Positions 1 to 8,906 of a stretch of DNA of 64,000 nt are shown here, piece by piece. Below the pieces are notes generated by a model that saw only the letters and a program-made list of their open reading frames with translations, searched no databases and had not been told where the DNA came from. Source of the stretch: Hymenoscyphus infarciens (lineage: Eukaryota; Ascomycota; Leotiomycetes; Helotiales; Helotiaceae); NCBI GenBank assembly GCA_001414345.1, contig LLCB01000152.1, forward strand, positions 1 through 64,000, in the 5' to 3' direction. Numbering within the stretch: position 1 is the first letter of the stretch; every line of letters starts with the position of its first letter. A program made the translations under genes and the position numbers.

Positions 1-440
1 TCTATATATATTAAGCATATAAGACTATCTAGAGTATATACTAAAAGTACTTAGTAGAATCTAGATTATTAGTAGTAGAGTAGTTATTTATAAAGTACTT
101 TCTATTCTAATAAATATATTAGACTTAAAATTAAATTTTATATATTAAAGAGTAATTAGTATATATTATTAAAGTATTTTAAAGCTTTTAGAAGAGTAGT
201 AGAGAGAAGTAAACAGTATAGAATAAAAGATAGACTTATTAGAAACTCTAAGAGTATAATTTATCTTATTTCTAGTTTTATATAACTTTAATATTTATAA
301 AGATAAATATAAAAGATAGATTAATTAATTTAAAGCTTTTTAGAGATAAGAAATAGATAGTTTATAACTATAGTTATAGTTAAAAGTATACTTAGATACT
401 TTAAAAAATTATGTTATTAATTTAAAGCTATCTATACTTT
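1..440. repeat. AT-rich RIP-degraded sequence at the left edge
   Basis: This stretch is very AT-rich and nearly lacks CA and TG, with TA in their place, like the large block after 13 kb. No open frame or terminal repeat is recognisable. It is probably the edge of another RIP-mutated transposon that continues left of the window. The change to normal composition is abrupt, near 430-460. Confidence 0.75.
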
Positions 441-934
441 TTTTTGATAGGGTAAGCACGTGATTTACTAATTAGGCCTAGCGGGCTTGGCAACGCCAGG
501 TTTCAGACCACGGTCCCACACCCGAAAACTGTCAATCCGCCCCTAGAATAGCATGGATTTCAAATCAGACTTGGCCCCGGTATGACGTGCATATACCGGC
601 TTCCGGTTCTCAGCTTCTTGCGAACCCTCCGATCTTCTTTATCGCCCGTCTTCCGAATTTACAGGTGGTACTTGCTATCTGCGACGAAGCTGGCCGTCGG
701 TACTTGTGTTTGTGTTCCGTGGTCAATTTTGACAACTCCCGGTTTGATCGTTTGCAGCTCTACAAGCGAAGGGCGTGGAAAACTTCACTTAACCATCGTC
801 ACCTTGCGAATAGCATCGGAATTCGTTGCAACACCAAGTCTCATACCATATTTCTATTCAAAATCGGTATTTCAAACATGGGAATAACCTGGGATGTTAC
901 TTGCGTGACCGAATCGTCTGTTGACATCAAACTT
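441..934 (+). promoter_or_regulatory. Upstream region of the alpha/beta hydrolase gene
   Basis: This 0.5-kb stretch of normal composition separates the AT-rich block from the hydrolase gene and should contain its promoter and leader. A CACGTG hexamer lies at about 456. Open frames here (for example from 587) run into the hydrolase frame, but their residues do not resemble a hydrolase N-terminus, so I treat them as leader. No TATA box is convincing. Confidence 0.4.
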
Positions 935-2102
935 ATGACGGATTTGGGACTGGAATCTAACATCAGTACCACCACGAAGGATGGGGTTTTCTACTACCAT
1001 CGAGGCCTCGAAAATATAATGGCTGGTACCCAAATTTTGGTACTTCTGCATGGATATCCTCAAACGTAAGTCTGCTAGAATGGCTTGGCCCCAGTACTTA
1101 CTCACTGTTCTGAAGTAACTTCATGTACGTTGAATAATCTCCATCGTGCCTCGATACCTGAGATCGCGTTTTCACTGACTCAATTGCAACCCATTTTAGG
1201 TGGAGACATGTAAGTAAATCTTTTGCGAAAAAATAGGGGCTCGTTGACCGTTGGTGTCTAGGTGATTTCTCTTCTTCTAAAGGATATTCCACTTTTTATT
1301 CCAGATGTATGTCTCACCACTCATTTCCAATCTCAAACTAACCATCAAGCTCCCCGGATATGGTCGCTCTTCCCCCTTGTCGGTGCCCCATAACAAACGC
1401 AACGTTGGAAAAGTCATCCTAGACACACTTCATTCCCTTCTTCCACAAACACATACACCACAATCTATCCTCCTCGCAGGTCACGACAGAGGAGCTCGAG
1501 TATGTCACCGTCTCGCAGTTGATGCCCCAAACGATCTTCGATTCAAAATCAGCGGCACAATCCTCCTAGACATCATGCCAGCTACAGTTCAATGGAAAAA
1601 ATTTCAAGTTCCATCCGCTGCGGTTGGATTCTACCATTGGGCATTTCTTGCCAATATCGAACTTGCGACTGCAATGATCAAGGGCTTCGGCGGAGAGAAT
1701 TACGTTCGCTCTTGTATTGATCGCTGGAGTGGGAAAAGTGAGGTTGGGCTCGCAAAGCTGAAGGAAGATGATGCCGATAATATCTATGGAAATTTCTTTA
1801 AATATGAGCATGTTGTTCGGGCCTCATGTGATGACTATCGTGCTGGTGCGTATGAAGATCTTGAAGAGGAGGGGAAGGACCAAGGAGAAGGGAGGAAGAT
1901 GGATTCTGATGCTCTCGTCCTTTACTCTTCGTTATTTCTCAGTAGTGGAAGTAGAGGCAATATCAAGGATTGGCAACTGTTTATGGGAAAGAGTAAATTG
2001 GAGCTCAAGGGTTTGGTCAATGATGTTGGACACTTCCTTGCTGAGGAGGCGCCCGAGGAGGTTGCGGTTGCCATTGAAGCATTCTATAAGAATCATGGCT
2101 AG
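935..2102 (+). CDS. Alpha/beta hydrolase (epoxide hydrolase / haloacetate dehalogenase-like)
   Basis: I join three exons: 935-1065, 1200-1209 and 1305-2102, giving 312 residues, normal for this family. Introns 1066-1199 and 1210-1304 both begin GTAAGT; the middle exon is only 10 bp and supplies the residues after HGYPQ. Visible motifs are the oxyanion-hole HGYP (about residues 39-42), LPGYGRS, the nucleophile elbow GHDRGAR with Asp near 108, a cap segment FYHWAF, the motif DDYRAGA, and the catalytic His in VGHFLAEE near residue 290. Asp as nucleophile followed by Arg is typical of fluoroacetate-dehalogenase-like and soluble epoxide-hydrolase-like enzymes, which form an ester intermediate on Asp and release it by His-activated water. 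The substrate cannot be read from sequence. An in-frame ATG at 878 is an alternative start. A cytosolic location is likely, as no signal peptide is seen. Confidence 0.85.
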
Positions 2103-3883
2103 TTGATGTATAAAGGGTTCAGGTTTGGCACAATATAACTTCCTAATTTGTCAAAGAAGGTACATGGACAATGAAGTGTTATAGAAACGAAGAGTATTTG
2201 CCATTGACTTCTATTTCTATTTCATGAGATGTAACCAGAAAGTAATTTTCTAGTAACGTGCTGTATCATGTTATTGCTCGCGGTTTACCAGTTTCTTCAA
2301 ATAAAACAGTTGAGCCTTTATCTAGGTACACCTTACTTTTGTAAGTAATGGATAAAAGTCCAAAAGGATTCCATCCTTTCTCCAAGAACCTTAAAAGAAT
2401 CGAGAATTTGGAGTTCAACTTTCCTACACAATCCAGGAGAATGAATGGGGTTACATGAAGTAATAAAAGGAGGTGGTGTACGAAGAGTATAGCTCGGGAT
2501 TCTTACTGTTGGAGAAAGATTAGAAGATTGACTCTACCAAAGGTACTGGGGAAATATTTGTCTACTGTCCTGGACTCTACTAGGTAGGTTAAATGAAGTT
2601 CAAAATGTGGAATTATCCCAGCTGGTTTGGACAATATTTTTATTCAAAAGAGCTTACAAGCATTAACAGAGTCGTTGCAACTTCTTTTGCTTAGCTTCAA
2701 TTTTCAGGCTGTTTGAGCGATCAAAGTTACATGGAATTTAGTAAGAGGGATATCTCGTCCTAACTTTGTTTAAGTAATTTCATTTGTCTTGGAATCTGCA
2801 TACAGAGTAAGAACAGAGTTTCAGGCGATGCTTTCTTTTCTCTTCTTTTATTTTCTCAGCAGGGAGAGAAGCAGGTGGAAGATCCTAGGCAGCATTTTCT
2901 TTCCAGGGTTATTTGGAACTTGAACCCTTGATTTAAAGTTTCGGGTGATTTCGTTCTTGATTGTAGGGGGAGGCGCTGTCTTTAATTTTAGTACTTGGTT
3001 TTCTTGTTCTTGGCTCTGTGACTTGGCTTTTGGTGATAATGATTATTTCCAAGACTTGGAAATTCAAGACTCAAACCAAGTGTCACTTGACTTGCAGGTA
3101 GTGTGCATCACAAGCCAGGTGATTATTTTTTGGAAAGGGGAAAGAAGAAAGGAAGAAGGCAAAAGACACAGAGGAAGATATCTGAAATGCATAACATGGA
3201 TAGAAAAAGTGCTAGAGTGTCGTGTTACACCCTGTGCTTGGTTGACTCGCTCTTTAATATGTTGCAAGGAGTTGTAAAGAAATCGAAAAGGAGGAAGGAG
3301 AGAATGAATTAGGTGGAGTTTGTATCGTGGAAAAAGGGAATTTCTTGATTAAGGTGTTAGAGTATTTGATTGCATGGCTTCTTTCGCAATAGAAATTCGT
3401 CAAGAGTTTTAGGAAAATTGAGAAGGAAGAACGTAGGCATAGTAGAAGAGATAAGAGAAGCAACGGAAGAAAGCTCTGAATCAAATGGAAGATTATTTAG
3501 CTGGGTTATTGCGATCTACTGGAAGAGTATGCAATTGTTCTAAGAGAGCCGAGTTAATATCTTAAATTGTTCTACGTGTTTAGGGTAACTCGCCTGAATT
3601 ACCCTAGAAAGTAAAATAAATGAGCGAGATAGGCCGGTACGAACTTGAAGGCTTCTCAATACCTAGCTGACTTCTTTTCGACGGAAAATCTCAAAAGACT
3701 TGCAGGGAAAATAAAAGATGAAGATGAAACCCAGAGTCTGTAACATGTAAATGGAAAATTGCTTAACTGAGGTGTTGCGCTTTCTGCAACTCCACTTTCA
3801 ATAGGAAAGGACTGGTGTGGAATCATTTTTTTTTCATTCATAAGGTAACTTTGTGACGTATCTTCGCCCAAGGTATCCCTTCC
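2103..3883. other. Intergenic region without recognised gene
   Basis: This 1.8-kb stretch has normal to slightly AT-rich composition with purine-rich runs near 3120-3300 and 3420-3480. The open frames inside it (up to about 110 codons) have no recognisable motif, and none joins to neighbours through good splice sites. It presumably holds the 3' end of the hydrolase transcript and spacer. I see no RNA gene or terminal repeats. Confidence 0.5.
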
Positions 3884-4093
3884 CTATAACCATGAACACC
3901 AGTAACATCCATAGCATCGCAGATCATTATCCATATCCATTTTCGCCCCTGCAGATACATCCGCAAAGTGTATCACACCTCTCCTTCCCGTCTCCAATTT
4001 GCCCATTCCTTCAAATATCCTATCCACGCCATCTTCAAAAGTAACGTCAACTTGTAGTTTGTAAGGGTCTGGGTTCCGGCCGAGCTTTCGTGC
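3884..4093 (-). pseudogene. Possible C-terminal relic of a medium-chain dehydrogenase/reductase
   Basis: On the minus strand a frame reads from about 4093 to a TAG at 3884-3886. Its text, including VDVTFEDGVDRIFEGMGKL and GRRGVIHFAD, resembles the last strand-helix-strand of zinc alcohol dehydrogenase or quinone-reductase-type proteins. The frame is closed upstream by a stop, and then the dynein light chain exon follows, so it cannot be the end of an intact gene. It probably sits in the 3' untranslated region of the LC8 gene as a broken leftover. The family call rests on general similarity only and could be chance. Confidence 0.3.
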
Positions 4094-4107
4094 TTATAGA
4101 GGTTCGA

Positions 4108-4737
4108 TTACTGGGTCTTGAAGAGGAGGATAGCGCAGTGCCCGAGGTAGAAGTAGATGAAGTGCTTGGTTTCGTGGGTGACAAAGGATCCAAAGTTGCG
4201 ACCGACGATGCAGTGCCATGTAGGTCCCTTTCGCTCATCAAACTGTGAAGGTTAGTATCTTTGCTGATTTCTGGAGTCGTGTGGACATACGGTCTTCTTG
4301 ATGTATTGAGCAATGTCCTGTTGCTGGGTCAGCGATGCTTGTAGGAGATTAGATTAGCTGAGGGGTAATGATTACCTTCTCGATTGTGTACTTGGTCATG
4401 CCTGCTTGAGCTTAAGGGGCAGTTAGTTTCTGAATGCGAAATAAATATCACGGAACCCCTATGTTTCAACATACCAACATCAATAGCCTCCTGCTGCATG
4501 TCCTCAGTCTGTTTAAAGTATCAGCATCCGCCTATCGCATCTATAATCAAGGTGGCGTATGGCGGGGTATTAAGGGCCTTACCATATCGGCAGACTTGAT
4601 TTGCGCTATAAGATAAAGCATGTTAGCCTTGGTTCTGAACTTGTCCGATCTGGCGGGCGCCCAGCCTTGTGGTCAAAGGGGTTATGCGACATACCCTCAA
4701 GCTTCTCCTTCATTGTTGTTCCCTTCTCAGATGCCAT
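4108..4737 (-). CDS. Dynein light chain LC8 (DYNLL type)
   Basis: Six exons on the minus strand (4737-4695, 4605-4583, 4508-4475, 4401-4376, 4317-4291, 4242-4108) encode 95 residues. Introns are 48-89 bp with GTATGT, GTAAGG or GTAATC donors, and the last has a TACTAAC branch site. The protein shows the LC8 hallmarks: [31 protein letters not shown], then [17 protein letters not shown] and [12 protein letters not shown], which form the swapped beta strand and the ligand groove. LC8 is a homodimeric hub that binds short linear motifs in dynein intermediate chain and many other partners; in fungi it acts in dynein-driven nuclear and organelle movement. The N-terminus before AQIK is about 10 residues longer than in many LC8 proteins. 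The gene is divergent to Mrd1. Confidence 0.95.
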
Positions 4738-5244
4738 CTTGTTGGATTGCTTTTGGTGGGTTGTTTGGTTTGGAGGGGTAAGAGGAATATGCCCTTGTCT
4801 GAAGATGTGCTAAGGGTCACTAGAAAGCCGATCTAAAGGGTTTGTGGTGATGTAGTCGGTGAGGTTCAGGTGGACTGTCAAAGAAGTTAGTCGCTAGTAC
4901 CGAGGTTGGCGCATTGTCATGTCATACCTTGTGGTAGTGTGTATTGGATCAGGTTTGATTCGTGTGATACACAGAGATTTCTGAGGCAGAGAATCAGTGT
5001 GTTTGTTGGTCTCTATTCGTATTTTATGGAAGATCAGATCAAAACAATAACCTCCGCCTTTGCAGGGATGGCCTGTCCGATTGGCGCGGCACTTTTAGGC
5101 GTTTCTTACCTTGCCGCTTTAAGGTGCGGGGCGGTCACTACTAGTGCGAGAACTTTTATTTTCTTTTTCTAGCATCAAAACCCAAATTTACAACTCTACA
5201 GAAATGTCTTGATTCCCTGCCTTTCAACTATCATACCAACCATC
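4738..5244. promoter_or_regulatory. Divergent promoter between the LC8 and MRD1 genes
   Basis: This 507-bp region lies between the start codons of two oppositely oriented genes and must contain both promoters. An inverted CCAAT box (ATTGG) lies near 5079, beside a GC-rich patch at 5075-5135. No TATA box is clear. Sharing of control between the two genes is inference from the arrangement only. Confidence 0.55.
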
Positions 5245-7988
5245 ATGGAGTCCTCCAGAATCTTCATCAAAGGTCTTCCACCTGCCATCTCCGAAGATGA
5301 TTTCAAGAAACATTTCAGCGCACAGTCGCCCATCACCGACGCAAAATTGATCGCGCATCGAAGAATTGGATATGTCGGATACAAAACCCCAGAGGATGCT
5401 TCCAAGGCAGTCAAGTATTTCAATCGCACATTCATTCGAATGTCCAAGATTGGAGTAGAGCTTGCGCGACCTGTAAGTGGCCTCATCATCTCCGCTGGAG
5501 CTTCATCTAATAAAAATAAAGATATCAGATCAAACTCTTCCGGTCTCGAGGAAAGCACAACGTGAGCAAGAAAGAGAGAATGTAGCTTCCCGTCGGAAAG
5601 AAAGAGCGGCCGCGGAGAAGATAGAGCTCAATGCTGCAAGCAAAAGAAAAAGAAGCGACTTGGATGAGGCAGACCCCAAGCTACAGGAGTTTTTGGAGGT
5701 TATGCAACCGGCATCAAAAACGAAGAAATGGCCCGCTGGCTCCGTAGACGATGGCATGCAAGAACCACCCACAAAGATCCAGGCAATCGAGGTTCCAGAA
5801 GCAGAAAGTGACGATGATTACGAGTCTGTTCCTAAGAAAGCGAGGAAGAGCAGTCCGCCCAAGGAAGCCCCACCTGCCGTCGCCTTACCTGCCAACGTTG
5901 CTGTTGAAGAGCCAACACAGACGGACGACGAACCTATGCCTGATGTTGCTGCCGCCGCTACAGACGATGATTGGCTTCGAAGTCGGACGAACAGATTGCT
6001 GGATTTGATGGACCCTGACGATATTCCCGCAGTTCGGACCGGAACCGTGGATTTATCGAATGCAGTACCTGTGGTCGAATCAACGGTGGAGCCATCTCCT
6101 TTTGACGAAGAGCCATTACGAGATGTAGATGAGAACTTGCCAGTTGAAGAAGACCAGGAGGAAAAGGCAGATCCTATCTTGGAAGCCATATCAGCAGCAC
6201 AGGGTCGCCTATTTGTCCGAAACCTTCCATATACAGCCACAGAGGATGATCTTCGAAAACACTTTGAACCATTTGGGTCGCTTGAAGAGGTACGTGCCAA
6301 ATATTTCCCCCCCTTTCCTTTCTTTGCTTCCTGATGAATATCCAGATAGGGACAGCTTATGCTCAGGCATGTGATGTGAACTGGACGATTATTTTAGTAG
6401 ATGCTTCGTATTTTCTGAACGCAAACAATATCTTTTGACTTGAAATGCCACATTGCTTGGTTGGATTGTGCTAACCTCAAGTCTTTAGGTACACTTGGCG
6501 GTGGATGGAACAGGAACAAGTAAAGGCTTTGTTCTGGTTCAGTACACTGATCCGACTGCGGCTGCTGAAGCATTCCACAACCTTGATGGTGAATCCTTTC
6601 AAGGACGACTGCTACATATCTTACCTGCAGCAGCGAAGCGGGAGAACAAGTTGGACGAATTTGCAATTGCAAAGTTGCCACTTAAGAAGCAAAAACAAAT
6701 CAAGAAAAAAGCAGAGGCATCGTCGGCTACCTTCAACTGGAACTCGCTGTATATGAACCAAGACGCCGTCAATTCTTCTATTGCTGAACGACTGGGAGTT
6801 TCAAAGTCCGGATTACTCGACCCTACATCTGCAGATGCTGGAGTCAAGCAAGCAATTGCAGAAACAACTGTCATCCAGGAGACCAAGTCATACTTCAGTA
6901 AAAATGGCATCGACTTGGACGCCTTCAAGAAGAAAGAGCGAGGCGACACCACTATCCTAGTCAAGAACTTTCCCTATGGTATGACCCTTGAGGAGCTTCG
7001 AAAGTTGTTTGAAGAGTTCGGCCAGGTGCTACGAGTATTGATGCCACCAACCGGAACCATTGCAATTGTTGAGTTTGCTCAGCCAACACATGCAAGAGCT
7101 GCATTTGGTAGCCTAGCGTATCGACGCATGAAAGATTCTATTCTGTACCTTGAGAAAGCACCGAAAAATCTCTTTACAAGCAGTAACGGCAACGTCACGG
7201 TTTCAGGTGCCGATCGGAATGCAGCGAAATCTGCAGAGCAGAAGATCTCCACGTCTGATCTTCTAGAGGGCGAGAACGCCACAGACAGTGCAGATACTAC
7301 CACTCTATTCGTCCGAAACCTCAACTTTACTACCACTAGTGCTCGTCTCACTGAAACATTCAAGCCTCTCGATGGCTTCATGTCTGCGCGGGTGAACACA
7401 AAGACAGACCCAAAAAAGCCTGGCCAAGTTCTCAGTATGGGCTTTGGTTTCTTAGAGTTCAAGACAAAGGCTCAGGCTCAAGCTGCTTTAGAGGCAATGG
7501 ATGGTTACACCCTGGAGGATCACAAGCTTTTGATCAAAACATCGCACAAAGGCGTTGATGCTGCAGAAGAGCGGAGAAAGGAGGACAGAGCTAAGAAGGT
7601 CGCTGGCAAACGAACAAAGATCATCATTAAGAACTTGCCTTTTGAAGCGTCGAAGAAAGACATTCGGGCTTTGTTTGGAACATATGGCCAACTCCGATCG
7701 GTTCGGGTTCCCAAGAAGTTCGACCACTCGGCTCGAGGATTTGCTTTCGCTGATTTCATCACGGCTCGCGAGGCGGAGAATGCCATAGAGGCATTGAAGG
7801 ATACTCATCTCCTCGGACGTCGTCTTGTGTTGGAATTCGCTTCCGATGACTCTCTCGATGCAGAGGAAGAAATTGAAAAGATGCAAAAGAAGGTAGGAAG
7901 TCAGGTGAGTAAGGTTGCAATGCAAAAGCTCACTGGCGGTGGCCGCAAAAAAATCAATATTGAAGGGAACGATGGAGAGGAGGACTGA
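5245..7988 (+). CDS. MRD1: Multiple RNA-binding domain protein Mrd1 (RBM19 orthologue)
   Basis: Three exons (5245-5472, 5522-6289, 6489-7988) encode 831 residues, the usual length for Mrd1. Introns of 49 and 199 bp start GTAAGT and GTACGT and keep phase 0. Five RRM domains are visible: RRM1 at 1-76 (RIFIKGLP, RIGYVGY); RRM2 from about 304 (RLFVRNLPY); RRM3 from about 485 (ILVKNFPYG); RRM4 from about 602 (LFVRNLNF, GFGFLEF); RRM5 from about 708 (IIIKNLPFEA, RGFAFADF). Between RRM1 and RRM2 lies a basic stretch (RKAQREQERENV) and then an acidic one. Mrd1 is an essential nucleolar protein that binds 35S pre-rRNA and U3 snoRNA within the small-subunit processome and is needed for early cleavages to 18S rRNA. 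The start follows homology of RRM1; an upstream in-frame ATG at 5209 would add only 12 residues. Confidence 0.95.
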
Positions 7989-8906
7989 TGTGTTTTTCGC
8001 TATGGGTGCCTCCCTCGTTATCAATTTTTTTGCAATTGGACGAGGTGGTCCCGGCCCTCCCTTACCGGCGCTACGAATGCACGCGACCCTTACCAACATC
8101 CAATCCACGGGTGTACCTGCGTCCTGCGGTGTACTTTTTGCAGCTTCATCTTCAATATCCCTGCCCCACAATCCGGAGATACCCCTCGATAAGAGAATTG
8201 GCCATGAAAGGAATGTCTGAATAATGTCTAGATAATACAACCACCCTTGTGCAATGGGCTGGGGAACAATGGAAACAATGTTCTTTGCCACGATATTTTC
8301 AGGTTTGACTGATCTCAATTTGCAGCATTCCAGATCCCGGCAAACCGTTGCCAGATTCACCGTGTTTACTCTAGGCTGCTAGTGGCTGCGCTGGTGTAGG
8401 CAAATTGCCACATACTTCACAAGATGAAGCATTCCTTTGTCAGTTGAGAGGGCGGGTTCACGCGGCTGTTTTCTCCTCCGCAAACGGATATCCTTGCATG
8501 ACCGGGTCAGAACTCGACCACTCTCACTCCCAGGAAATCCCCCCTGTCTCGTCTCAACTCAAAGAAAACGTTTAGATACTTGGATGTAGGTACACCTCTT
8601 GGCTCTCCTTCAAAGTGGCTGATCCACTACCGTTGAAGCCCCCTGGTGGGGTTCCTGTCATGTCATAAGCTGTTTTTCTTAGCAACCCGTTTGACCGGGT
8701 CGATCTGGGAGGGAGTTGCCTTTCTTTCTATAAGCCGAGAAGTTCCTCCCTCATTTCTCGTTTCCTGTTAGCATTTCTCTTTTGTCCCCAAAAGGTTCGC
8801 TGCCATTCCTTGAAGCATTTCTTACTACAATATCATTCCTACCCAACCAACAGAAGCTCTTTGTTTGCAAATGTTGATCGCATAAAGCATTCTTAATCAC
8901 GAATCC
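7989..8906 (+). promoter_or_regulatory. MRD1 3' region and promoter/leader of the TEA factor gene
   Basis: This 0.9-kb spacer holds the end of the MRD1 transcript and the control region of the downstream TEA gene. A TATA-like TCTATAAG lies near 8727, about 180 bp before the start codon. A pyrimidine-rich leader follows, with CTTTCTTTCT-type runs near 8720 and TTTCTCTTTTG near 8774. Four CATTCY sites are listed separately. No gene is supported here; minus-strand open frames overlap the MRD1 3' end and look like antisense shadows. Confidence 0.5.
8430..8893 (+). promoter_or_regulatory. Four CATTCY (TEA-factor type) sites upstream of a TEA-factor gene
   Basis: CATTCC occurs at 8430, 8804 and 8834 and CATTCT at 8888, all on the coding strand, three of them within 100 bp of the start codon. 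CATTCY is the consensus of the TEA-domain regulator AbaA of Aspergillus, which also acts on its own gene. Autoregulation here is inference, since a six-base degenerate motif also arises by chance. Confidence 0.4.

Noticed and set aside
587..934. In-frame extension of the hydrolase upstream of 935
   Set aside because: The frame is open, but the residues do not look like a hydrolase N-terminus or signal peptide. The family normally starts shortly before the first strand, as with ATG 935; ATG 878 is kept as an alternative.
2945..3484. Several overlapping open frames near 3 kb on both strands
   Set aside because: They overlap each other in purine/pyrimidine-biased DNA with no protein motif.
7488..8360. 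290-codon minus-strand open frame
   Set aside because: Most of it is antisense to RRM5 and the end of MRD1, its residues match no family, and no promoter or splice context supports it.
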